Below, piece by piece: positions 26,881 to 34,562 of a stretch of DNA of 44,115 nt. Numbering within the stretch: position 1 is the stretch's first letter; each line of letters starts with the position of its first letter. The notes beneath the pieces were generated by a model, which was given only the letters and a program-made list of their open reading frames with translations, was not told the origin of the DNA and made no database searches. This stretch comes from Promethearchaeota archaeon (lineage in GTDB: Archaea; Asgardarchaeota; Lokiarchaeia; Sigynarchaeales; SOKP01). Position numbers and translations under genes: made by a program. The stretch is taken from contig JAEOTL010000379.1 of assembly GCA_016839845.1 (NCBI GenBank), positions 1 through 44,115 of the forward strand. The letters are read 5' to 3'.

Positions 26881-29670
26881 ATGGTTGAGTATAATGCTCA
26901 AAAAATAGAAGAAAAATGGCAGGCAAAATGGGAAAAAGACAAGATTTTTGATGTTAAAGAAGATCCTGCTAAAAAAAAATATTACGTATTAGAAATGTAT
27001 CCATACCCTTCAGGTAAACTTCACATGGGGCACCTCAGGAATTATACTATTGGAGATTGCTATGCCCGGTTTAAACGAATGAATAATTTCAACGTTCTTT
27101 ACCCTATGGGGTATGACTCATTTGGAATGCCCGCCGAAAATGCAGCAATTGATCACGGAGTCAATCCAGAAGAATGGACTAATAACAATATTGATACCAT
27201 GAAAAACCAACAAAAAAGGATTGGGCTCTCTTATGATTGGACAAGAGAAATCTATAGTCATAATCCAAGCTATTATAAATGGGACCAATGGTTTTTCTTA
27301 AAAATGCTAGAAAAAGAACTTGCTTATCGACAGGAAAGCTATGTTAATTGGTGCCCCAAATGTGTCACAGTTTTAGCAAATGAGCAAGCTCAAGGAGGGA
27401 GATGTTGGAGATGTAACTCTATTGTCGATCAAAAATTTCTAACACAATGGTTTCTAAAAATTAGGGATTACGCAGAGGAATTACTAGAAGGATTAGAAAA
27501 GGTTGATTGGCCTGATAAAGTAAAAATCATGCAGCGAAACTGGATTGGAAAGTCAATAGGTACTATCATAAAATTCCCAATAGTTGGCGAAGATCGTACT
27601 ATCGATATATTTACTACAAGACCCGATACATTATATGGGGTTACCTTTATGGTTTTTGCACCGGAGCATCCATGGGTTCACGAATGGGTGAATGGGACAA
27701 AATTTGAGAATGATTATAAAGAGCTATATAATGAAGTAATGCATCAAGATCGCTTTGAACGAACCGATATTGAAATTGAGAAAAAAGGTATGTTTATAGG
27801 GAAATATGCAGTAAATCCAATAAATAATGAAGAAATACCCATCTACATAGGTAATTTTGTTATCTATGAATATGGGGCAGGTGCTGTTATGGCTGTTCCT
27901 GCTCACGATCAAAGGGATTTTGAGTTTGCAAAAGAATATAATATTCTTATAAAAATCGTCATTCAACCGCATGATTATGAGATAAGCTTATCAAAAATGA
28001 CAAGAGCATATGAAAGTGATGGCATTCTTGTAAATTCTGAAGATTTCAATGGGATGGAAAATAAATCTGCTTCTAACGCCATAACAGAGATGTTAGATCA
28101 GAAAAAAATGGGGCATGCTACAATAAATTATAAACTAAGAGATTGGGGTATCTCTCGTCAACGGTACTGGGGATGTCCTATTCCCGTAATATATTGTGAA
28201 GATTGTGGTATGATCCCCGTACCATACGAAGATTTGCCAGTGTACTTACCCAAAGATGTGTCATTTACCGGAGCGGGAAATCCCTTAGAAACGAGTGAAA
28301 CTTTTGTTAATACAAAATGTCCAAAATGTGGAAAACCTGCAAAACGCGAAACAGATACAATGGACACATTCATTGACAGTTCTTGGTATTTCTTCGCTTT
28401 TTGTAATCCCCCATCCGTTGAATCAGATATCCCGTATAATAAGGATATTGTAAATTACTGGGGAAATGTTGATCAGTATATAGGTGGTATAGAGCATGCC
28501 GTAATGCACTTAATCTACGCAAGATTTTACACAAAAGTTACGCGAGATCTTAATTTGCATAAATTTGATGAACCCTTTCAATCCTTACTTACTCAAGGAA
28601 TGATTAATAAAATCCAACCGTTCTGCCCAAAGTGTAATGCATTCCTCATGGAAGCAGATCTAATGGAGATGAGATGTAAAATATGTGGTAATTCGGATCT
28701 AATTCAAAAATCTGTTAAGATGAGTAAAAGTTATGGGAATACCGTGGATCCAGGGGAGATCATCGGTAAATATGGGGCAGACGCCGCTAGATTCTTTATA
28801 CTTTTTGGGGCAAGTCCATCATCAGGTCTTGAGTGGTCGGAAGAAGGGGTTGATTATGCTTATCGATTTATAAAAAATACTTTTGGGCTTTTAACTGAGC
28901 CCCCAAAAGATATTAGGAAGAAAACAACAATCAGAGATACATTAATTGAATATTACCTTAATAAAACCATTGAAGATTTCACAAAAAATATGGGAAATCT
29001 AGCTATCAGAAATGCAGTTAACAATTTAATACAGTTTACAGCAGAATTAACTAAATACAAAGCAGAGGGTGTTAAAGAACAAACATTTGAAGAATGTAGA
29101 GAAAAACTTTTGTTACTACTTCACCCAATAGCCCCTCACATGACAGAGGAAATATGGGAGATATGTGAAAAAGAGGGGTATCTTAGTCTGGCAAAATGGC
29201 CTGAATTTAAACAAGAACTCCTAACAGATGATTCCGATTATAAGTGGAGATTAATGGGCAATATATTGGAAGATTTAAATAATATTAAAACAGCAGTAAA
29301 AAAAGATAAAATTGATTCCATTACACTAATCGTTGCTGCTGCTTGGAAACTCAGACTCTATAACAATATCCTAACTTTGATAGAAGAAACGAAAAATCAT
29401 GGAACAATCATGAAGAATTTAATGCAAGAGAATGAGTTTAAGAATCAAAGCAAATTAACTAACAGCATTCTTACCAAAATATTAAAAAACGTAGGGAAGT
29501 ACTCCAGATTTACATTGATTCCAAGGGAAGAACTCAAATTTTTTAACGAAATAAAGCCAATTATTGAAAAAAAACATAGGTGCAAAGTAGAAGTATTATT
29601 AGAAGAAGATTCAAAGGAAAATAAAGCCTCTCAAGCACTCCCAGGAAAACCAGCAATTGTTATACGATAA
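26881..29670 (+). CDS. leuS: Leucyl-tRNA synthetase, bacterial type
   Basis: This enzyme charges tRNA-Leu with leucine. The 929-aa protein has HMGH (48-51) as the HIGH motif in YPYPSGKLHMGHLRNYT, the PMGYDSFGMPAENAA segment, a zinc-ribbon insertion (C-P-K-C ... C-W-R-C, ~159-180), the CP1 editing domain with TTRPDTLYG and VPAHDQRDFEFA, ISRQRYWGCPIPV, a second C-P-K-C/C-K-I-C zinc pair (~580-600), KMSKS (~613), and a C-terminal anticodon-binding region. The motif wording and order are those of bacterial LeuRS, not of the archaeal/eukaryotic form. It therefore probably came by transfer from a bacterium. ATG 26881 gives a typical N-terminus. It is monocistronic and divergent from the cofactor operon. 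Confidence 0.95.
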   Translation: MVEYNAQKIEEKWQAKWEKDKIFDVKEDPAKKKYYVLEMYPYPSGKLHMGHLRNYTIGDCYARFKRMNNFNVLYPMGYDSFGMPAENAAIDHGVNPEEWTNNNIDTMKNQQKRIGLSYDWTREIYSHNPSYYKWDQWFFLKMLEKELAYRQESYVNWCPKCVTVLANEQAQGGRCWRCNSIVDQKFLTQWFLKIRDYAEELLEGLEKVDWPDKVKIMQRNWIGKSIGTIIKFPIVGEDRTIDIFTTRPDTLYGVTFMVFAPEHPWVHEWVNGTKFENDYKELYNEVMHQDRFERTDIEIEKKGMFIGKYAVNPINNEEIPIYIGNFVIYEYGAGAVMAVPAHDQRDFEFAKEYNILIKIVIQPHDYEISLSKMTRAYESDGILVNSEDFNGMENKSASNAITEMLDQKKMGHATINYKLRDWGISRQRYWGCPIPVIYCEDCGMIPVPYEDLPVYLPKDVSFTGAGNPLETSETFVNTKCPKCGKPAKRETDTMDTFIDSSWYFFAFCNPPSVESDIPYNKDIVNYWGNVDQYIGGIEHAVMHLIYARFYTKVTRDLNLHKFDEPFQSLLTQGMINKIQPFCPKCNAFLMEADLMEMRCKICGNSDLIQKSVKMSKSYGNTVDPGEIIGKYGADAARFFILFGASPSSGLEWSEEGVDYAYRFIKNTFGLLTEPPKDIRKKTTIRDTLIEYYLNKTIEDFTKNMGNLAIRNAVNNLIQFTAELTKYKAEGVKEQTFEECREKLLLLLHPIAPHMTEEIWEICEKEGYLSLAKWPEFKQELLTDDSDYKWRLMGNILEDLNNIKTAVKKDKIDSITLIVAAAWKLRLYNNILTLIEETKNHGTIMKNLMQENEFKNQSKLTNSILTKILKNVGKYSRFTLIPREELKFFNEIKPIIEKKHRCKVEVLLEEDSKENKASQALPGKPAIVIR

Positions 29671-29792
29671 CGAAACATACTAGATTCCGAGTAAAAGCTT
29701 AAATAACCTTAGTTTAAATAGGATCTTATTAACTTATGATTAAATAAATTATTTTTATTGAGAAAACATTAAATCTAATAAGAAATGGGTTT

Positions 29793-29804
29793 GATTAAAT
29801 AAAT
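29793..29804 (+). promoter_or_regulatory. TATA-like promoter giving a nearly leaderless mRNA
   Basis: GATTAAATAAAT is centred about 30 nt before ATG 29829, so transcription would begin at or next to the start codon. There is no Shine-Dalgarno sequence. The identical 12-mer also occurs at 29738-29749, 55 bases upstream. Confidence 0.35.
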
Positions 29805-29828
29805 AATTACCTTGGCTAACGACTACTA

Positions 29829-30701
29829 ATGACAATTTATGAACTGAGCATCATCTCAACTACAGGATACCCCTATTATAATACAATAATTAAACCCATA
29901 CCCGAAGGTGTAAAAGTCTTTCTCAGATTTTTTGATTTTTCAAAGGACAAATCCACCGTTCATGAACAATTAAATGATGAATCAAAATTTGATCTCACAG
30001 CGGGTTTAATTTCCGCTTTATTTGAATTTGCTAGAAACATTGATAAAAAGATTGAAAGACTTGAGTTTAAAGCTAAAAAGAAAAACAAAATCCCAAAAAA
30101 TCGAAACGGAAATGCCCTTCTTGAAGGAGATGTTTTAATTACCACACAAACAGAACCATTTTTACTTCATAAATCAGTTAAGGAAAAAATAAAGCTAATC
30201 TATAACAATTATATAAGCGCCAAGATGCCATTAGACTCTGCTGATTCGATTTTAAAAAATGAAGAAAAGAAAATTAAGGAAATTTTAACCGATACTAAGG
30301 CACGACAAACCATAAAAAGCCATCAAAGCAAAATTGAAAACGCAGCAACTGAGTTTTTAAGTGATATGAAACAATATGGCTTATGGGGCATTTGTATCAC
30401 ATCTTTTGATCTTTCTCCAATAGTGACATACGGGAAAAAATATTCCCTGGAGGATACAAATCATATTTTAAGAGGGATTGGTATTGTGCCTGAAATAACT
30501 CCTCTCGAATGGAGATACAGAACATCATTTTTTGCTGACGAACAAATACAAGTATGCATTATAAAATCCAGTATTGGGACTACAGTAGAAGAATCACTGT
30601 TCGAGCCATATTTTTATTTGCTTTTTGCTGATCCACAAAGTTACTTCGGTGAATTCCCTACAAAAGTGATAAACAATTTCAATAACATTCTAGGACAATA
30701 A
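29829..30701 (+). CDS. Possible longin/Roadblock-fold protein, Asgard-type
   Basis: I do not firmly recognise this 290-aa protein. The N-terminus (IYELSIISTTGYPYYN) looks like the first two strands of a profilin-like longin or Roadblock fold, and 'FDLTAGLISALFEFARNI' resembles the long helix after it. A second similar pattern may start near residue 178 ('LWGICITSFDLSPIVTYG'), which would make it a double-domain protein. The middle (80-175) is charged and helical. There is no membrane segment or catalytic motif. Such proteins are frequent in Asgard archaea, where they are thought to work with small GTPases, but no GTPase gene is in this window. It lies between bacterial-type leuS and convergent tpiA. 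Confidence 0.45.
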   Translation: MTIYELSIISTTGYPYYNTIIKPIPEGVKVFLRFFDFSKDKSTVHEQLNDESKFDLTAGLISALFEFARNIDKKIERLEFKAKKKNKIPKNRNGNALLEGDVLITTQTEPFLLHKSVKEKIKLIYNNYISAKMPLDSADSILKNEEKKIKEILTDTKARQTIKSHQSKIENAATEFLSDMKQYGLWGICITSFDLSPIVTYGKKYSLEDTNHILRGIGIVPEITPLEWRYRTSFFADEQIQVCIIKSSIGTTVEESLFEPYFYLLFADPQSYFGEFPTKVINNFNNILGQ

Positions 30702-30724
30702 TTAAAACATCCCGTACAAAATTT

Positions 30725-31495
30725 TCACTTAAAAGATTTTTCTGCTGCTTTTATTATTTGTGTAAGTGAATCTGTTTGAAGTGAGGCGCCACCTACTAAA
30801 CCACCGTCAATATTTTCTTTGAAAAATAGTTCTTCAGCATTATTAGGCTTAATTGATCCCCCATATTGAATTCTTACTAAATCTCCTGTTTCATTATCAT
30901 ATATCTGGGAGAGAAGTGTTCGAATATAAACATGGATTTCTTCTGCCTGTTCGGGACTCGCTGTTTTACCTGTTCCAATAGCCCAAATTGGTTCATAGGC
31001 GATTACAACTTGCTTCATCTGATCCTTTGTAAGACTACTAAACGTTTCTTTAAGCTGTGCTTGAATTACATCCTTTGTCTTACCCGTTTCTCTCTCCTCT
31101 AAATGTTCACCTATACACACTATCGGTTTTAATCCAGTTTGTAAGGCTTTCTTCAATTTTTGGTTAATTAAAGAATTGGATTCATTAAACACGTTTCTTC
31201 GTTCACTATGACCGAGAATTACGTATGTTACACCTATCTCACTTAGAAAATTTGGGGAGATTTCACCAGTAAAGGCCCCTTTATCTTCAAAATACATGTT
31301 TTGTGCGCCCAATTCTATATTAGTACCTTTCAAAATCTCCTTTGCACTTAATAGACTAGTAAAAGGAGGTGCAATTACAATATCCACATTTTGAATCTTT
31401 TCCACCGCCGGGATTAATTCATCCAGCATTTCTCTGGACTCTTGAGGAGTACCTCTATTCATCTTCCAGTTTCCTCCTACAATTGGTTTTCTCAT
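30725..31495 (-). CDS. tpiA: Triosephosphate isomerase, bacterial type
   Basis: It interconverts dihydroxyacetone phosphate and glyceraldehyde 3-phosphate. Catalytic residues are in place: Asn9 and Lys11 (GGNWKMN), His96 (ILGHSERR), Glu168 (AYEPIWAIGTGK), plus the phosphate loop YGGSI and GGLVGGASL. With 256 aa and the bacterial/eukaryotic signatures (GAFTGEIS, LGHSERR, CIGEHLEERE), it differs from the shorter (~225 aa) archaeal TIMs and was probably acquired from bacteria. I choose ATG 31495 because GAGGT lies eight bases upstream; the in-frame TTG at 31510 would put that Shine-Dalgarno sequence inside the gene. It stands alone. Confidence 0.95.
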   Translation of the reverse strand: MRKPIVGGNWKMNRGTPQESREMLDELIPAVEKIQNVDIVIAPPFTSLLSAKEILKGTNIELGAQNMYFEDKGAFTGEISPNFLSEIGVTYVILGHSERRNVFNESNSLINQKLKKALQTGLKPIVCIGEHLEERETGKTKDVIQAQLKETFSSLTKDQMKQVVIAYEPIWAIGTGKTASPEQAEEIHVYIRTLLSQIYDNETGDLVRIQYGGSIKPNNAEELFFKENIDGGLVGGASLQTDSLTQIIKAAEKSFK

Positions 31496-31615
31496 CTTAT
31501 CTAACCTCAACTAAAAATAATATATCTAATCCACTATAGCACTATTAAAGCACACAACCTAATAAACTCTAATATAAAATCTGAGAAAATAAATTCAAAA
31601 ATAAGATAAATACAG

Positions 31616-32119
31616 TTATTCAGATTTGGGGAGTTTTTCTGGTAACTTAGTTGCTTCTAAAAGTTTCTGTACCTCAGATACGTCAGGAGCAATAATCTCT
31701 GGCAAACCTAACTGTGTTCTTCTCCTTTCTATAGCTGGCTGCATAGGAATTGCTTTTCCAAATTCCATAACTGCTGATGCTTGACCTACATAATGAGCTG
31801 GTGCCTCTCCTCGTTCAATGCTCATATTCTTTAATATGATGAAAATCTCTGTAAGTTCCACCTTTTGGGGGCATACCTCATCGCAGGTATCACAAACTGT
31901 ACACCCCCATATATTAAAAGCATTTTCTGGTCCGAAAATCTTTTCCTTTAATCCTAATAAGGCGTCAAGTATTAATCTTCGCGGATTGTACCTCCCTTCT
32001 GTAACTTGTGCTACTGGACATGCTCCACTACATGTGGCACATTGATAACAATAGGCTAAGGTACTCCCAATATCATTCCCAAGAATTTGGTTCCTGAATT
32101 CAAAATCTATAGTTGCCAT
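31616..32119 (-). CDS. hdrC: HdrC-like iron-sulfur protein
   Basis: A 167-aa soluble protein with two [4Fe-4S] motifs: Cys24-Cys27-Cys30-Cys34-Pro and Cys73-Cys76-Cys79-Cys83-Pro, as in heterodisulfide reductase subunit C. HdrC passes electrons between HdrA and HdrB, and related proteins serve other HdrABC-type electron-bifurcating complexes. The length and the post-cluster helix match HdrC. Neither hdrA nor hdrB is adjacent, so the partner must be elsewhere. The ATG start has no evident Shine-Dalgarno sequence. It is divergent from a thioredoxin gene across 209 bases, which fits a redox theme but does not prove a link. Confidence 0.88.
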   Translation of the reverse strand: MATIDFEFRNQILGNDIGSTLAYCYQCATCSGACPVAQVTEGRYNPRRLILDALLGLKEKIFGPENAFNIWGCTVCDTCDEVCPQKVELTEIFIILKNMSIERGEAPAHYVGQASAVMEFGKAIPMQPAIERRRTQLGLPEIIAPDVSEVQKLLEATKLPEKLPKSE

Positions 32120-32328
32120 AAGACTTTTCAGTTTATCTTAATATTATGTAGTATAACTTACTCTTGATTTTAAAATTATTTCTTTTGAAATTAAGTTTGT
32201 GAATATAGGGGTTTTCACCAATTTTTACTCAATGAGGTTTTAATTTGTAAATGAAATTAATAAAAGTAATTAAACATTAAATACCCTAATTATATTAAGA
32301 TCGCAATAAACATTAAATTAAGATAATT

Positions 32329-32685
32329 ATGACAAAGATCGAAGAATTACAAGAGTTTGGCCTTGAAATAACAGAAGATCTGAAAGAGGGAAAAGTAATA
32401 GTTGATATATTTACTACTTGGTGCGGGCCCTGCAAGTTTTTAAGCCCGATTTTAGAAAAGTTAAAAAATGAAGGATTGATTAAGTTACTGAAAGAGGACT
32501 TAGATCTTAACCGTCCACTTGGCGAGCGCTTTGGAGTTACAGCAATTCCCACAATGATTTTTTTCAATAACGGTGAACTTCTGAACCACCCGATAGAAGT
32601 TCAAGGTCAAGTTTTGGTGAAGAATGGTCTTATGGTTGGTGCTAGTGGGGAACAAATCCTTCGTGAAATTATTAATCAGATGTAG
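32329..32685 (+). CDS. Thioredoxin-fold protein
   Basis: A 118-aa thioredoxin with the canonical active site W-C-G-P-C (Cys32, Cys35) in DIFTTWCGPCKFLSP and the cis-Pro loop in 'GVTAIPTMIFFNNGE'. It is full length for a single domain and has no signal peptide, so it is a cytosolic dithiol reductant. A short insertion (NHPIEVQGQVLVKNG) lies between the last strand and the C-terminal helix. ATG 32329 lacks a Shine-Dalgarno sequence. Its last 186 bases overlap the predicted end of a convergent coiled-coil gene. Confidence 0.92.
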   Translation: MTKIEELQEFGLEITEDLKEGKVIVDIFTTWCGPCKFLSPILEKLKNEGLIKLLKEDLDLNRPLGERFGVTAIPTMIFFNNGELLNHPIEVQGQVLVKNGLMVGASGEQILREIINQM

Positions 32686-33279
32686 CGAATAAAGATAATA
32701 ATTTTCTTCGAGCTCTTGTTTTTCCTTGGATAGCTTATCGATTTTTTCCCTAAAATCCTCTTTACTAATGGTTTTTCTCAGCTTTTCAGTTGTAAGCACA
32801 ATCCTCTGGTCTTCTAGATTTATTAACTTATCTTTTAAAATGTCGATATAAGAGAGAGCATCAGTTTGTAAATGACTTAAGTTAGTTTCAAAATCTAACA
32901 TTTTTTGAAGGTAATATCCCTTAGTTATCTCATAATCACTTAACTCAATTCGACCTTTTTTCCTCTCTTTCTCTAGATTTCTCAAAAATCCTTTAGTTTG
33001 CTCGAAGTTTGTGTTGAGTGTAAATAAGTTCCTTTCTCCATTTACTTTTGAATTAAGATTTCTATAACGCGTTTCATTTTCTGCGATTACAACCTTAAGA
33101 GCTTCAAATTTATACTTAAAGTTAGAACTACACCCAGAGTTTAACAGCTTCCTAAAAGATTTGAGCTTGGATATTAACTGTTCCCTTTGTTTCTTTAATA
33201 GATAAATCTCATATAGTAAATCAATATGAAAATTTTGATTGTTTGCAGGAACTAGTTCTTCAAGTTCTATTTCTGTCAT
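32500..33279 (-). CDS. Coiled-coil protein overlapping the thioredoxin gene
   Basis: A 259-codon frame on the minus strand. Residues ~15-200 are highly charged and predicted to form coiled coils. 'KKGRIELSDYEITKGYYLQKM' in the middle resembles the G-x-I-x-x-x-x-Y motif found in many archaeal coiled-coil proteins. Residues after ~200 lie opposite the thioredoxin gene; their composition (Cys, Asn, Thr, His clusters) differs from the rest and reads like antisense of that gene. The natural end was probably near 32680, with the stop lost and translation running on 186 bases. ATG 33279 is followed by an acidic N-terminus. Function unknown. It is divergent from the HTH regulator gene. Confidence 0.65.
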   Translation of the reverse strand: MTEIELEELVPANNQNFHIDLLYEIYLLKKQREQLISKLKSFRKLLNSGCSSNFKYKFEALKVVIAENETRYRNLNSKVNGERNLFTLNTNFEQTKGFLRNLEKERKKGRIELSDYEITKGYYLQKMLDFETNLSHLQTDALSYIDILKDKLINLEDQRIVLTTEKLRKTISKEDFREKIDKLSKEKQELEENYYLYSLHLINNFTKDLFPTSTNHKTILHQNLTLNFYRVVQKFTVIEKNHCGNCCNSKALAKWTVKI

Positions 33280-33398
33280 TATATTGAAATTTTTGAGGTT
33301 TTTAGTGAGGAATATCTTCAGGCTATTTAAACAAAAAAAAGTATGTCATAAAAGTAATCCAAAAATTTCCAAAAAATCACCCAAGTGTTTTTTTTTTG

Positions 33399-33406
33399 TT
33401 TATAAA
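33399..33406 (+). promoter_or_regulatory. TATA box of the HTH gene, leaderless start
   Basis: TTTATAAA centred at 33403 lies 26 nt before ATG 33429. Transcription should start at or beside that ATG. This argues against the earlier in-frame TTG at 33396, which would be inside the promoter. Confidence 0.5.
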
Positions 33407-33428
33407 GGTTAGGTCATATTTTACCCAA

Positions 33429-34346
33429 ATGACAGATGTATATCCTCAGTTGACAGTATCCAATATAAAACATTGGTATTGGGAAGTAGAACCCCATTGG
33501 TCTGTATGTGATATCGCAAGTAATATAGGTTGTTCAGAAAGTACCATATATAGCTTCATGAAAAGGCACAATATTCCTAGACGGTCAACTTCAGAAGCAA
33601 ACATTAATCGTTTTAATTGTCCACGCAAGTACAAAGAATTCTTAAAACAAAGGAGATCACCTGATTTTAGAATGAGTCAGTCTGTTGTTGCAAAAGAGGT
33701 TATGTATAAACCAGAAATACGAGAAAAGTTCCTTCAAGCAATTAAGAAATCGAGTGAAAAACGGCTCTCTGAATGCCAAAAACTCATACTTTTTTTATTA
33801 ATGACACATAAAAAATTATTCATAACCGAAATAGTGAGAATGGTAAAAAGAGATTTACAGAGCATAGATTCAACTCTAAGGGCATTGTACAAACGTCAAT
33901 ATGTTACTAGAGATAAGATGAAGAATCCTTACACTTTTAGTAATTTTAAATCTCATTATCAATACTCCTTAACAGATAAAGGAAGAAAACTCATCAAAAC
34001 TAACCTAGAAAATAATGATGTCCAATTTAAGAATTTCCTTGAAAACGACATTCCGAGTAAAAAAGATCCAATGACTCTCCAGTATGAATTTATCAAACGA
34101 GAAAATATTGGCAAGAATCAGCTCACTATCTTAAAAATAATTCAAAACAAGGGACCTAAATTTCTTTTAGATCTTCTACCGATACTAGGTTTGTCAAAAA
34201 AGACAGTCGACAGTAGTCTTAGATGCCTTAGTTCTCGAGCATTTCTCTCTAAAGAAAAGAAAGTGAATCCCAACTATCAAGGAAGTATTAATCATCGGGT
34301 ACAGACGTATTATTCTATCACCGATAAGTGTCCGATTCTGTTATAA
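33429..34346 (+). CDS. Multi-HTH DNA-binding protein
   Basis: This 305-aa protein carries three likely DNA-binding units. Residues ~20-50 form a classical helix-turn-helix (WSVCDIASNIGCSESTIYSFM, then KRHNIPRRS), of the kind seen in resolvases and homing-endonuclease-associated HTH. Two winged-helix modules follow, ~120-205 and ~225-305. They share 'Q-x-L/K-I-L-x-x-L/I' first helices, a 'S-T/S-L-R-A/C-L' recognition helix (SIDSTLRALYKRQYV and TVDSSLRCLSSRAFL), and a wing ending in Y-S-L/I-T-D-K. They look like an internal duplication. It is probably a transcription regulator; its targets are unknown. The ATG choice rests on the promoter spacing. A T-rich terminator follows. Confidence 0.75.
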   Translation: MTDVYPQLTVSNIKHWYWEVEPHWSVCDIASNIGCSESTIYSFMKRHNIPRRSTSEANINRFNCPRKYKEFLKQRRSPDFRMSQSVVAKEVMYKPEIREKFLQAIKKSSEKRLSECQKLILFLLMTHKKLFITEIVRMVKRDLQSIDSTLRALYKRQYVTRDKMKNPYTFSNFKSHYQYSLTDKGRKLIKTNLENNDVQFKNFLENDIPSKKDPMTLQYEFIKRENIGKNQLTILKIIQNKGPKFLLDLLPILGLSKKTVDSSLRCLSSRAFLSKEKKVNPNYQGSINHRVQTYYSITDKCPILL

Positions 34347-34406
34347 ATTGACCACCGGAGAGGCTGTGATGAGACAGGTTATAGAAGCCATGTAATGTTG
34401 AAAGAA

Positions 34407-34428
34407 TTTTTTCTTTTTTTTCTTTTTA
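34407..34428 (+). terminator. T-rich terminator after the HTH gene
   Basis: Twenty of 22 bases are T, in three runs, about 60-80 nt past the stop codon. This is a typical archaeal poly-T terminator and insulates the following promoter. Confidence 0.55.
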
Positions 34429-34478
34429 ATGAGCCACCATACCCATCTAAACGTAAACATAGATCGTTTATAATAAGG

Positions 34479-34489
34479 TATATATAAAA
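34479..34489 (+). promoter_or_regulatory. TATA box of the GC-rich iron-sulfur gene
   Basis: TATATATAAAA, centred near 34484, is a near-ideal archaeal TATA box. It predicts transcription from about 34509-34511, which coincides with an ATG at 34509. Confidence 0.55.
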
Positions 34490-34508
34490 TATTAATTCTT
34501 ATTTAAGT

Positions 34509-34562
34509 ATGGGACGAATGTATCGAAAAATTCAGGAAAGATGGAAGAGAGGGGCGGAGTAG
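34509..34562 (+). CDS. Putative 17-aa leaderless upstream ORF
   Basis: ATG 34509 lies ~25 nt downstream of the TATA-box centre. It opens a 17-codon frame (M-G-R-M-Y-R-K-I-Q and so on, very basic) ending in TAG at 34560-34562, two bases before ATG 34565. The GGAG of the next gene lies within its last codons. The arrangement would let a ribosome on a leaderless mRNA terminate and restart on the iron-sulfur gene. It may instead be chance. Confidence 0.3.
   Translation: MGRMYRKIQERWKRGAE

Noticed and set aside
34362..34400. C/D-box-like sRNA (GTGATGA near 34365 with GGCT/AGCC flanks)
   Set aside because: No CTGA D box at a suitable distance, and the stem is only 4 bp; part of the terminator region.
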